Source of the DNA: Bacteroidales bacterium | GTDB lineage: Bacteria; Bacteroidota; Bacteroidia; Bacteroidales; UBA932 | Assembly (NCBI GenBank): GCA_017430365.1 | Contig: JAFRNC010000003.1 | Location: forward strand, 1-64,000 | Direction: 5' to 3' | Length of the DNA: 64,000 nt | Part shown: positions 43,196 to 51,587 of the stretch, in pieces | Layout: every line of letters begins with the position of its first letter | Numbering within the stretch: the stretch's first letter is position 1 | The notes under the pieces: generated by a model | What the model was told of the DNA's origin: nothing | What the model saw: the letters and a program-made list of their open reading frames with translations, nothing else | The model's database searches: none | Program-made: the position numbers and the translations under genes

Positions 43196-44598
43196 TATTT
43201 GTCTTCCTCAGCAAGTGCGTAACTGAATCCGTTTACCGTGTTCCAGGCTCCGCGGGTGAAGTCGGGCACCTCGACGGGCATCGAACCGTGCTCGAGCGAA
43301 ATGAGCGACAGCGGGGCGACGCAGCACCATTCGGCGAGGTCGTAGACATCCATGTCGAGCGGGAGGCCGTGCCTGAGGCAGTAGACGAGACGGTAGTCCA
43401 TGATGAAGTCCATTCCGCCATGGCCGCCGACTTCCTTGGCCAGCTTCTCAAGCGCGGGGGTCAGGATGACGTTGCGGTAGCCGGACTGCAGGGCTTCCAT
43501 CTCTTCGTCCCTGTACACCTTCTCGTCGCTGATGTGCCTGGCGTCGACCTTGTCGGCAGGCTTCTCGACGCGGAGGCAATACTCTTCGATAGGATACTTC
43601 GAAGCATAACCGTCGGTTCCGACAACCTGGTACATGCGGCTGTAGGGACGGGGCGTCATGACGTCATGCTCGATGAGCAGGGTCTTGCCCTTCTCGGTGC
43701 GGATGAGGGTCGAGGTCTCGTCGCCGTTCGCAAACTCCCTGACTTCCATTCCGGTATGGTTGGAAGCGATCTTGGCGCCGTTGAACGACTTGGTGTCCAT
43801 CGACACGAGGGTGGTCATGCGGTCGCCGCGGTGGATGTTGAGGACCTGGCAGACAGGGCCGATGCCATGGGTCGGATACACGTCGCCGCGCACTTTCTGG
43901 TTATAATCGAGCCGCCAGTTGTTCCAATATTCATCCCAGTAGGGATCCAGGTTGTGGCAATATGCGCCTTCCACGTGGATTACCTCGCCGAAGAGGCCGC
44001 GCTGAGCCATCTCGAGGGTGGTCATCTCGAAAAAGTCGTAGACGCAGTTCTCGAGCATCATGCAGTGCCTGCGTGTCTTCTCTGACTGGTTGATAAGGCC
44101 CCAGATCTGGTCCATGTCGAGGGCGGCGGGCACTTCGATGGCGACATGCTTGCCGCATTCCATGGCGTACATCGCGATGGGATAGTGGTTCTTCCAGTCG
44201 GTGCAGATATAGACCAGGTCCACGTCCTCCTGCTCGCAGAGGCCGCGCCAGGACTCCTGCTCGCCGCTGTATGTGCCTGTGGGGACGGGCTCGCCGAGTT
44301 TCGCAAGCTCGGCCTTGCTGGATTCCACGCGGTCGGGAAGAAGGTCGCAGAGAGCTGTGATGACCGCGCCGGGGACATAGGAAAGCCTCTCGACGGCGCC
44401 GCTGCCGCGCATACCGAGGCCGACCACGCCGATGCGGACGGTCTCAATCGGTTCGGCGGTAAGGCCGATCACATTCTCCTGCCCTGCCGGACGGGCCGGA
44501 ACAGTTGTTTTGATGATACCGTTGTCGGATGATTTCGGGGTGCAGCCGACTGCCATCAGCGCAATAGCCGCACAAATCAGGAACAGTTTGTTTTTCAT
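43195..44598 (-). CDS. GH109-type NAD-dependent glycosidase (Gfo/Idh/MocA fold)
   Basis: From the ATG at 44598 the 467-residue product has a lipoprotein signal (lipobox MAVGC). A Rossmann NAD motif VRIGVVGLGMRGSG follows, then an EVPAALDMDQIWGLI block of the Gfo/Idh/MocA fold, and conserved NLDPYWDEYW, YPTHGIGPV and GGHGGMDFIMDYRLV segments seen in GH109 enzymes. GH109 members remove terminal alpha-linked N-acetylgalactosamine by an NAD-assisted mechanism. A -7 box at 44629-44622 would start transcription near 44615, ruling out the ATG at 44616. It is coupled to the kinase-like gene that follows. Confidence 0.85.
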   Translation of the reverse strand: MKNKLFLICAAIALMAVGCTPKSSDNGIIKTTVPARPAGQENVIGLTAEPIETVRIGVVGLGMRGSGAVERLSYVPGAVITALCDLLPDRVESSKAELAKLGEPVPTGTYSGEQESWRGLCEQEDVDLVYICTDWKNHYPIAMYAMECGKHVAIEVPAALDMDQIWGLINQSEKTRRHCMMLENCVYDFFEMTTLEMAQRGLFGEVIHVEGAYCHNLDPYWDEYWNNWRLDYNQKVRGDVYPTHGIGPVCQVLNIHRGDRMTTLVSMDTKSFNGAKIASNHTGMEVREFANGDETSTLIRTEKGKTLLIEHDVMTPRPYSRMYQVVGTDGYASKYPIEEYCLRVEKPADKVDARHISDEKVYRDEEMEALQSGYRNVILTPALEKLAKEVGGHGGMDFIMDYRLVYCLRHGLPLDMDVYDLAEWCCVAPLSLISLEHGSMPVEVPDFTRGAWNTVNGFSYALAEEDK

Positions 44599-44621
44599 GG
44601 CGGTAATGTTGTTCAATTTTA

Positions 44622-44629
44622 CAAATATA
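44622..44629 (-). promoter_or_regulatory. -7 box of the GH109-kinase operon
   Basis: TATATTTG on the minus strand matches TAnnTTTG and decides the start of the GH109 gene as 44598. Confidence 0.55.
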
Positions 44630-44886
44630 AGAAAAAAACAGAGAAGATATTCTTTCCGGGCCGGGCCGGAGTCGCCCGGTCTCGCCGCCTTCCGTCCATG
44701 AAAAACGGCAATATCATGGATGATTCCTTACTATTTGTGTCTTTGTCCATAAAAACAGCCATTCTTATGGATTTCTTCCATCATCCCGTGGGACTGACCG
44801 TGCCCTTTGCAACCCGGTTGCGATGGATTCGGGGTACCTTTACCCATGCGTGGTTTCCGGGGAAAAAACGTAACTTCGCACTGGCT

Positions 44887-45381
44887 ATGAATTGGACTGT
44901 TGTAATCATCGAGACCCTCGTCATGACCGCCGCATTTACGGCCATGGTTCTCATCCCTCTCATCAAAAATCCCGTCTGGTGGATTCACGACTACCCCAAG
45001 GACATCCAGGAGGAATACTTCAAGTCGCACGATCGCGTTCCCGCCGATTTCTTTTCGCCGACGGTGCTCCTAAAGAAGGGGCTTGCACTTTTGTTTGTCC
45101 TGGCCGTGCTTGTCGTGTTGCTATGGCTGGCCGGAGTCGAAGGTTTCTGGCAGGCTTTCGCTGCCGGTTATGGGATTTGGCTTTTCATCGACTGGTATGA
45201 TTGCTTCTTCCTGGACTGGGTACTCTTCGCCAACATGAAGGCCGTCCGCCTTCCCGGTACGGAGCATATGGACGAGGCCTATCATCAGAAGCGCTACCAC
45301 TTTGTCCAGTCACTCTGGGGCATGCTCCTCGGCCTGATTCCCTGCCTTGCCGGCGCGGGTCTGTATGCCTGGTTCTTTTAA
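44887..45381 (+). CDS. Four-helix membrane protein of unknown function
   Basis: From the ATG at 44887 the 164-residue product has about four membrane segments, near residues 2-28, 65-82, 88-108 and 140-162, with a polar loop between the first and second (WWIHDYPKDIQEEYFKSHD). I know of no function. A longer frame upstream to 44698 contains rare, low-quality coding and is not favoured. It is followed 13 bases later by another small membrane-protein gene. Confidence 0.65.
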   Translation: MNWTVVIIETLVMTAAFTAMVLIPLIKNPVWWIHDYPKDIQEEYFKSHDRVPADFFSPTVLLKKGLALLFVLAVLVVLLWLAGVEGFWQAFAAGYGIWLFIDWYDCFFLDWVLFANMKAVRLPGTEHMDEAYHQKRYHFVQSLWGMLLGLIPCLAGAGLYAWFF

Positions 45382-45394
45382 TTTGTTTGCGACG

Positions 45395-45799
45395 ATGAAG
45401 ACGCTCCTTAAGATATTGACTCTTTTCATCTCCGTCGGCGCGATAGCCGGAGCCGTAATGATGTGGACGGATCCAATCGGTGCTGGTTGGGGAGGTGCAC
45501 CGACGCTGGACCTGCTGCGCGCCAAGATGCCTTGGCCGGACCTCCTGTTCAAGGATTTCATCCCGTCCGGATTCGCCCTCCTGGCCGTGAACGGACTGCC
45601 CCAGCTTCTTGCAGCGCTGATGCTCTTCAAGAAGCATACATGGGCCTGTCAGGTAACGCTTGCCTGCGGAATCCTCCTCATGCTCTGGATCGTCCTCGAG
45701 TGGTGGATCTGGGGATTCGTTGCCCTGAGTAATATCTTTTTCGTCCTGGGACTGACTGAAGCTGCAGCAGCATTCATCTGTATCAGGAAGGAATGCTAG
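45395..45799 (+). CDS. Small membrane protein
   Basis: From the ATG at 45395 the 134-residue product is very hydrophobic with about four membrane segments, and starts MKTLLKILTLFISVGAIAG. No family is recognised. It probably shares a transcript with the membrane-protein gene before it. A longer frame opening at 45347 overlaps that gene and is not favoured. Confidence 0.65.
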   Translation: MKTLLKILTLFISVGAIAGAVMMWTDPIGAGWGGAPTLDLLRAKMPWPDLLFKDFIPSGFALLAVNGLPQLLAALMLFKKHTWACQVTLACGILLMLWIVLEWWIWGFVALSNIFFVLGLTEAAAAFICIRKEC

Positions 45800-45902
45800 T
45801 CTTTGAGGTCTTCGGCAGTTGCGAAGCCATCATTTCTGTATTTTTCTGGGAGGTCGGCAACAGAAGCCAACCGAGAAGGTGTCCGCAAAACGGTCCATGG
45901 CT

Positions 45903-45938
45903 AATAACGGATTAATTATTAAACATTTATCCGTTATT
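45903..45938. terminator. Possible hairpin terminator
   Basis: AATAACGGAT at 45903-45912 pairs with ATCCGTTATT at 45929-45938 around a 16-base loop, followed by TG. It may end the membrane-protein transcript. Confidence 0.35.
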
Positions 45939-46038
45939 TGTGTCCGTGTTTTTTCGCGGAATTCTTTGACACAAATAAAGCAATTTTCCCAACTTTTAGT
46001 CATGGAAATAATGACAATATCGTAGGAAAAGCCACAAC

Positions 46039-46070
46039 AAAAAAAAGCCTCCAGGAATTCCTGAAGGCTT
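46039..46070 (-). terminator. Terminator after the partial tRNA-Gly copy
   Basis: AAGCCTCCAGG and CCTGAAGGCTT flank a GAATTC centre, and eight T residues follow on the minus strand. It lies four bases beyond the partial tRNA-Gly 3' end. Confidence 0.65.
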
Positions 46071-46073
46071 GTG

Positions 46074-46093
46074 GAGCGGAAAACGAGACTCGA
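46074..46093 (-). repeat. Partial duplicate of the tRNA-Gly 3' end
   Basis: The 20 bases equal 46239-46258, covering part of the T-loop, the 3' T-stem, the acceptor strand and discriminator of tRNA-Gly. The rest of a tRNA is missing. It may be an attachment-site scar of a lost element or a decayed tandem tRNA. Confidence 0.7.
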
Positions 46094-46094
46094 G

Positions 46095-46171
46095 CCCGCG
46101 CTCCGCGCGGGCATTCTCGCGATCTTTTCGTTACCCCCCGCCGCCTGACGGCGGCTGCCCCCTCAGGGGGC
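46095..46171. repeat. GC-rich triple-hairpin segment
   Basis: CCCGCGC/GCGCGGG (46095-46111), GCCGCC/GGCGGC (46140-46155) and GCCCCC/GGGGGC (46157-46171) are three perfect hairpins. The whole segment is flanked by GAGACTCG (46085) and CGAGTCTC (46188), inverted. It looks like a REP-like or small mobile repeat. Confidence 0.6.
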
Positions 46172-46200
46172 CCGGGGTCGCTTCGTCCGAGTCTCTATCA

Positions 46201-46233
46201 AAACAAAAACGCCAACCTTAAGGCTGGCGTTTT
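46201..46233 (-). terminator. Terminator of tRNA-Gly
   Basis: ACGCCA and TGGCGT pair, with CC/GG further in around TTAA, and a TTTTTGTTT run follows on the minus strand. It starts about 7 bases after the tRNA. Confidence 0.75.
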
Positions 46234-46239
46234 GTTTTG

Positions 46240-46312
<73 letters not shown>

Positions 46313-46386
46313 CTGTTCCCTTGCGTTGGGAATGCAAAGGTAAGAACTTTTTTCGAGCGAGCAAATTTTTTTCCGATTTTTTGGAC

Positions 46387-46421
46387 AAAAAGGCGGTCCG
46401 GCTGACAACTGCCGGACCGCC
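46387..46421 (-). terminator. Terminator of the sugar utilization operon
   Basis: GGCGGTCCGGC (46392-46402) pairs with GCCGGACCGCC (46411-46421), followed by TTTTT on the minus strand, 21 bases after the alkaline phosphatase stop. Confidence 0.85.
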
Positions 46422-46442
46422 GGAAATCAATCTGCACACTAT

Positions 46443-47582
46443 TTATTTGACGAACGACATCACGAGGGCGCCGAGCTCGGCATTTTCCTTGATGCCTCCG
46501 AACTTGTCGCGTCCGGGTCCCCATACATAGAAGGGGACGGCTATCCCGTTGTGGGAATCGTTGCCGAATTCAACCCCTATGCGTCCTTCAGCTATGTCTC
46601 CGTCCTGAAGCGTCAGGGCGCCGGTGGCATGGTCGGCAGTGACCACGACCAGGGCATGGCCGTCGGCCGCAGCCCATTCGAGGACGTCGCCGAGAGTCCG
46701 GTCGAAGTCCAGGAGTTCCTCCATTGCCTTGCCGATGTTGTTCTCATGCTGCCAGTCGTCTATGCTGGAGCCTTCTATCATCATGACGAAACCTTTGTCG
46801 CCGCTCTGGGAGGAGAGTTCCTCCAGACCTTTGGCCACCATATGGCGGAGAAGGTCGCCGCGTTCAAGGGCGGTGGGAAGGTTGTCGTCAGCCAGAAGGG
46901 CGAGGATCGGCAAATGGGCCTCCATGAGTTCAACCTCATTGAGAGCCACTGCATATCCCTTGACAGCCATCTCGTTGGCTATGTTGCGCGAATCCTTCCT
47001 TTTCTTGCCGAAATAGTCGAGTCCGCCGCCGGCGATATAGTCTACGCCGCACTCGCCGTATCCGGCTATCACCTCATCGTATTTGTAACGGTTGTCGCTG
47101 TGGCAGCAGAAATCGGCCGGAGTGGCGTCGGCCAGGTGGCAGGTCACCGCCACACCGGTCTTCATGCCGGCTTCCTGCGCCTTTACGAAGATCGAATAGA
47201 GCGGGTTGCCGTCGGGATCGGTACCGACATGGCTGTTGGTGGTTTTCTGTCCGACGGCCAGGGCGGTTCCTCCTGCAGCCGAATCGGTGATCAGGGCATT
47301 GAGGCTATATGTACGCGAAAGACCAACGACAGGCATATTGTCGAGGTTCAGCTTGCCGTGGTTCAGCACCCAGCCGCAACTCACCTGTTCAAGCCCCATT
47401 CCGTCGCCGATCATGAAGATGATGTTGCGCACTTCGTTGGCAACGGGAGGCTCCTGGACATTCACTATGTCGTAAGGGTAAGGCGTCACATAATAGCTGA
47501 GCTCGTCCTCCTTCTCCTTACGGCAGGAGCAAGCGACGGACAACACTACCAACGCCAAAAGTAAGAATCTGCTATATTTCAT
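46443..47582 (-). CDS. Alkaline phosphatase
   Basis: The 379-residue product has a lipoprotein-type signal (VACSC) and the alkaline phosphatase motifs. These are metal ligand D60 in IIFMIGDGMG, nucleophile S101 in ITDSAAGGTA, ligands in EGSSIDDWQHEN, and DH in VVTADHATG plus a final histidine in SHNGIAVPF. It should release phosphate outside the cytoplasm. It is the last gene of the nine-gene glycan operon, followed by a strong terminator. Its place in the locus suggests a phosphorylated substrate or phosphate salvage, but this is inference. Confidence 0.9.
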   Translation of the reverse strand: MKYSRFLLLALVVLSVACSCRKEKEDELSYYVTPYPYDIVNVQEPPVANEVRNIIFMIGDGMGLEQVSCGWVLNHGKLNLDNMPVVGLSRTYSLNALITDSAAGGTALAVGQKTTNSHVGTDPDGNPLYSIFVKAQEAGMKTGVAVTCHLADATPADFCCHSDNRYKYDEVIAGYGECGVDYIAGGGLDYFGKKRKDSRNIANEMAVKGYAVALNEVELMEAHLPILALLADDNLPTALERGDLLRHMVAKGLEELSSQSGDKGFVMMIEGSSIDDWQHENNIGKAMEELLDFDRTLGDVLEWAAADGHALVVVTADHATGALTLQDGDIAEGRIGVEFGNDSHNGIAVPFYVWGPGRDKFGGIKENAELGALVMSFVK

Positions 47583-47594
47583 ATTATCATCAGG

Positions 47595-49154
47595 TTACAT
47601 GTATTCTCCCTTTATGGTCAGCGACCCGTCGGGATTGAGTTTCTGCGCAACGGCGAAGGGAACCGGATGCAATACGCCCTTGACTTCAAGTTCAGCCTTG
47701 ATCCTGAGCTTCCCGGAATTCCAATCCACGCCTTCAGGCAGTGTCATCATCGCCTGCCTGACGCCGCGGGTCTTGGGATACCCGGCATCCAGGCAGCCGC
47801 TGATATTGACGCTCCCGTCTTCGGTGAACAGCGTGAGGCGCAGTACGCCCGGAACGCATGCTATGCCGTCATTCACCATGCCGAAAATGAGATGGGTCCT
47901 TCCCCCCTCCCCTTCGGACACCCAGATCCAAGAGGGACGGACCCGGAAGCCGATGGAAGAGGCCAGGTCGTCCAGACCTTCAGGATGCTTGCGGTAGTAA
48001 CGGTAAAGGTTGTCGGCATCGATATGATGCCAGTTCCACAGGGAGAAGTAATTCGCTCCCACATCCTTGACATGGGAGATGATTGCTTCGTTGCGGGGGA
48101 TTCCGGCATCGTCATAGCGCATTGATTCCTCCCGTCCGTCAGAAATGCCGCATTCGACCGCTGCCGCGGTCCAGGCGGGACGGTTGCTTAGGGCCTCGAT
48201 CTGCTCGTTCTCGATGAAGATGGTGTCGGTACGGAGCCAGTTGCCGTCGCGTATGGTCTTGTCCACTACCGATGAATTGCCCACCCTGCTGTAGTCCGGC
48301 TGGGTGTTGGTCAGCAGCGGGACCTTGTCCCAGTAACGGTTCTGGATGTCATACATTTTGAGGAAGGTCGGTTCTCCGCCGAAGTCTCCTTTGAAAGGAT
48401 GGTCCTCGTAGGGCCAGGTATGGCCCTCGCCCCAGAAACCGTACATGCAGGTGTCCATGTATTCCACCAGCGGGCTCCCGTTGAGTTCCTGAGCCAGCAG
48501 GGCGATCATCTCCTCGTAGCACGCGAGGAAATAGGGATCGTCATACTGCGGAACCGTCTGCACCTTCTGATAGCGCACCTCGGAGGGATTTCCCTTCCAT
48601 GTGCCCTTGAGCCGGTGCATGGGAACTTTCTTCAGCATGAAATCCGGAAGGGCGTCCTCCATAAGGTCGGGATTGTTCAGCATGATGCGGAAACCGACGC
48701 GCTTGCCGTATTTCGCGGCTTTCTCGAAAGTGATTTTCCAGTAATCGTCAAAATCGAGCCGTCCGGCCCTCTTCTGGATGTGCCTCCAGTTGGGGCGGAT
48801 GTAAAGCTTCGTTGCAAGCGGGAAGGATACGAGCTCGTCAATAACTTTCTCGAGGCTCTTGCCGGGCACAGCCGGTGCGCCGAGGTCCCCGGAGATATAG
48901 GAGGTCAAACCCATTCCGAAGCAGTCGAGCATCTGCTTTCCGGGCGTGGTGTACTGTACCACCGAGCCGCCGTAGAAGGCTTCTGGCTCATACTGCGGGA
49001 ACGGGCCCTGATATAGGCGGTCCTTCACCTGCGGCCCGCCGCCGAAATCGTACTTCTCCCAATTATGGGAAGGCACCCACGCCTGAAGCGCAGGTGCCAT
49101 TCCGGCGGCGGCCGCGGCGAAGAGACTTGTCTTTATGAAGTCTCGCCGTTTCAC
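47595..49154 (-). CDS. Tat-exported glycan-locus protein (DUF4832/glycosidase-like)
   Basis: The 519-residue product has a Tat signal (MKRRDFIKTSLFAAAAAGM). A probable TIM-barrel region follows, with LYIRPNWRHIQKRAGRLDFDD, EYMDTCMYGFWGEGHTW (candidate acidic catalytic residue) and NYFSLWNWHHIDADN. A beta-sandwich C-terminal domain ends GSLTIKGEYM. The pattern recalls DUF4832/GH-like proteins of Bacteroidota sugar loci; I cannot name a family with certainty. It lies between the third surface protein gene and alkaline phosphatase in the operon, with gaps of 3 and 12 bases. Confidence 0.65.
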   Translation of the reverse strand: MKRRDFIKTSLFAAAAAGMAPALQAWVPSHNWEKYDFGGGPQVKDRLYQGPFPQYEPEAFYGGSVVQYTTPGKQMLDCFGMGLTSYISGDLGAPAVPGKSLEKVIDELVSFPLATKLYIRPNWRHIQKRAGRLDFDDYWKITFEKAAKYGKRVGFRIMLNNPDLMEDALPDFMLKKVPMHRLKGTWKGNPSEVRYQKVQTVPQYDDPYFLACYEEMIALLAQELNGSPLVEYMDTCMYGFWGEGHTWPYEDHPFKGDFGGEPTFLKMYDIQNRYWDKVPLLTNTQPDYSRVGNSSVVDKTIRDGNWLRTDTIFIENEQIEALSNRPAWTAAAVECGISDGREESMRYDDAGIPRNEAIISHVKDVGANYFSLWNWHHIDADNLYRYYRKHPEGLDDLASSIGFRVRPSWIWVSEGEGGRTHLIFGMVNDGIACVPGVLRLTLFTEDGSVNISGCLDAGYPKTRGVRQAMMTLPEGVDWNSGKLRIKAELEVKGVLHPVPFAVAQKLNPDGSLTIKGEYM

Positions 49155-49157
49155 GCC

Positions 49158-50006
49158 TTAATCCTTGTCGAGTCCAAGGTGGATGGAGGTGTTGCCGTCC
49201 TTGTCGCGGAAGGCCACGGCGTCATCCCAATCGCTGTTGTAGAATTTGGTGAAGAAGGCCACGGCGGCCGTCTTGATACCAAACGTCTTGCGGCTGATGC
49301 CGAGTTCGAAGAAGAACTTGCCGTCAGGGGTGGTACCGCGGGTACCCATTACTTCCTTGACCGCGTCGGTCCACTCCAGGTCGTCGCCGCCGATGTACCA
49401 GTCGTCCCAGGGTTCATCACCGCAGCAGTTGCCTTCGTAGTACCATTCGCAGCCGAGGCTCTTGGTGGAGTAACCGGTCTGGCTGTTGTCGTCGGCGTCC
49501 ATACGGAGGTTCCAGATGGCCTGGTTGATGTCGAACATATCCTGTTCTTCGAGGACGAACATGAAATAGATGTAGTTCGCATCGTAATCGAACTTGCCGT
49601 AGCTCACGCCGTCGTTGCCATAGAGCATGAAGTCGGGATAGGTCACGGCATCCCAGTCGGCGAGGGTTCCGTCATCGAGTTTGACGGCCGATGCCTTGGC
49701 TACGAGGATCTTCGTGGAAACCGTCTGCTGTTCTCCGTTGAAAGTGCCGCTCATGGACACCCAGTAGCTGCCGGGTTTCTTGAAAGTGTAGGTGAAGGTA
49801 TCGCCGCTGCCCTCCGTCTCGCCTACGATGTTCCATTTGACATCCTTGGCATCGGCGGAAGTGAAGGTATAGGTCAGGCCCGAGCATTCGTAGGTGAACG
49901 AGATGTCAGGGATCGGTTCCAGGTCAAGGTCTCCTAGATGGACGCATGCCGTCTGGGAGCAGACCATCAGAATAAGGGCCGTAAAGAATATGCTGATCTT
50001 TTTCAT
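49158..50006 (-). CDS. Surface glycan-binding lipoprotein in SusE position
   Basis: The 282-residue product has a signal peptide ending near SQTAC. A PKD-like domain at about 35-105 ends TFTYTFKKPGSYWVSMSG. A C-terminal domain from about 120 (DWDAVTYPDFMLYGNDGVSYGKFDYDANYIYFMF) resembles CBM9-type carbohydrate-binding domains. It follows susC and susD in order, the usual place of SusE-type surface proteins, so it probably binds the glycan at the cell surface. No catalytic motif is seen. Confidence 0.75.
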   Translation of the reverse strand: MKKISIFFTALILMVCSQTACVHLGDLDLEPIPDISFTYECSGLTYTFTSADAKDVKWNIVGETEGSGDTFTYTFKKPGSYWVSMSGTFNGEQQTVSTKILVAKASAVKLDDGTLADWDAVTYPDFMLYGNDGVSYGKFDYDANYIYFMFVLEEQDMFDINQAIWNLRMDADDNSQTGYSTKSLGCEWYYEGNCCGDEPWDDWYIGGDDLEWTDAVKEVMGTRGTTPDGKFFFELGISRKTFGIKTAAVAFFTKFYNSDWDDAVAFRDKDGNTSIHLGLDKD

Positions 50007-50015
50007 GACAGTGTC

Positions 50016-51575
50016 TTATTTATAAGCTTCATTCTGGGTACATGCGGGGTTGTTGAGGATTTCCTGCTGGGGAATCGGGCATACGAGACGTCCGTAGTTG
50101 TACGGAGTGCTCACGCCGGGGGCGTTCAGACCGGGTGCAAGACCCGTGCTCTGTCCGTTGACATAGTTGGTGTGGAAGCCCCAGTAGTTGCGGATGACGT
50201 CTTTCTTGTTGCGGAGCAGGTCGTAGATACGGAAGCCCTCGAAAGCGAGTTCGATGCGCTTCTGGGTGAGGACCAGGTCGACCATGTTCGTCTTGACGTC
50301 GGCGCCGGTCAGGTGGTAGTCGGCAGGCGAGAAGCCCTTGGACGCGGCCACGTCGTAATCCATGCGGTTGTCGATAATCGTGTTCAGGTCAGCCAGCGCG
50401 GCGGCATCATTGCCCAGGTGGGCATTAGCCTCGGCACGGTTGAGATAAACTTCCGCAAGGCGCAGCAGCGGGTGTGAGCAGAGCGTCGCGATGCCGTCCT
50501 GCCAGGTGTGCTTGGAGCAGGGATAGAGGATCAGACCGTTCTTCAGATAGGCCGGGCAGACGAAGCTGAAACGGCAGTCCACATCAATGTACTGGTCTTT
50601 CTCGAAGTTCATGTCATCGAGCAGCGGCTTGCTGTAACCTTCCTCACCCCAGCATCCTGATGCACCGTTGTAGATCATCGAAGCGACGGCGGCACTGCCC
50701 TGGTCGTCGGTGGCGATCATGCGCATGCACCAGATGGTTTCGTCGCGGTTGTAGGTCTCGGTGAAATAGCTCGGGAACTTCTTGGCGGACTCGAGAGCGT
50801 AGTCACCGCTGTTGATGACCTTGGAGGCATATTCAGCAGCCTTGGCCCAATCCTGTGTGAAGATGTACACGCGGGAGAGCATGGCCTGGGCGGCGCCGAG
50901 GGAAGCGAAGCCTTTGTTCGATTCCCTGTCGGGGAAGGAACCGGCCGTGAAATCCTGCTCAGCCTTGAGAAGCAGGTCTATGATGGCGTCATAGCTCTCG
51001 GCGACCGATGAACGGTCCTTGAGCTCGGAGTCGGAGCTGTCTTCGCGGAGGATGATGCCCGGGTCGCTGGAAGCGGTGGCGGGATCATACTGCTTTGCGT
51101 AGTTCTTCAGCAGGGCGTGCATGCAGAAGGCCTTGAAGAACTCGGCCTCACCGCGGAGGTAGATGTCCTGTTCAGTCAGGTCTTCCTTCTGTGCGATGGT
51201 GGCGAGGGCCACGTTGCATGAGTAGATGAGTTTATAGTTGAGGGCCCAGAAGCTGCGGAAGTTGCCGAGCACGGGAGAACGCTCGTCGTACCGGAAGATC
51301 ATGTTCAGGTCGTCGGAGGTCTCATGGCCATAAACCACGTCGTCGGAAGCGAAGTCGGCCAGCTGGTAATACTGGCGGCCCCACCAATAGTTGCTTTCAT
51401 CAGTATCGTCCTTCATGGTGGCGTAGCAGCCGTTGAGGATGTCTTCCAGGCCAGAAGGAGATGCGGTCATCTGCTCACCGGTCAGGGAGTCGGCGGGAGC
51501 GATGTCGAGGTTGCAGGCCGTAAACAGGCAGCTTGACACTGCCAGGGCGAGCAGGATGGAAAATATCTTTTTCAT
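50016..51575 (-). CDS. susD: SusD-family glycan-binding lipoprotein
   Basis: The 519-residue product has a lipoprotein signal (LFTACN) followed by the SusD start DIAPADSLTGEQM. TPR-like helices run through the middle, and the typical C-terminal features are present: LLRLAEVYLNRAEANAHLG, ELAFEGFRIYDLLRNK and a final YGRLVCPIPQQEILNNP. It forms the lid of the SusC transporter at the outer membrane. It starts 12 bases after the susC stop. Confidence 0.95.
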   Translation of the reverse strand: MKKIFSILLALAVSSCLFTACNLDIAPADSLTGEQMTASPSGLEDILNGCYATMKDDTDESNYWWGRQYYQLADFASDDVVYGHETSDDLNMIFRYDERSPVLGNFRSFWALNYKLIYSCNVALATIAQKEDLTEQDIYLRGEAEFFKAFCMHALLKNYAKQYDPATASSDPGIILREDSSDSELKDRSSVAESYDAIIDLLLKAEQDFTAGSFPDRESNKGFASLGAAQAMLSRVYIFTQDWAKAAEYASKVINSGDYALESAKKFPSYFTETYNRDETIWCMRMIATDDQGSAAVASMIYNGASGCWGEEGYSKPLLDDMNFEKDQYIDVDCRFSFVCPAYLKNGLILYPCSKHTWQDGIATLCSHPLLRLAEVYLNRAEANAHLGNDAAALADLNTIIDNRMDYDVAASKGFSPADYHLTGADVKTNMVDLVLTQKRIELAFEGFRIYDLLRNKKDVIRNYWGFHTNYVNGQSTGLAPGLNAPGVSTPYNYGRLVCPIPQQEILNNPACTQNEAYK

Positions 51576-51587
51576 GGAATTCCGGAA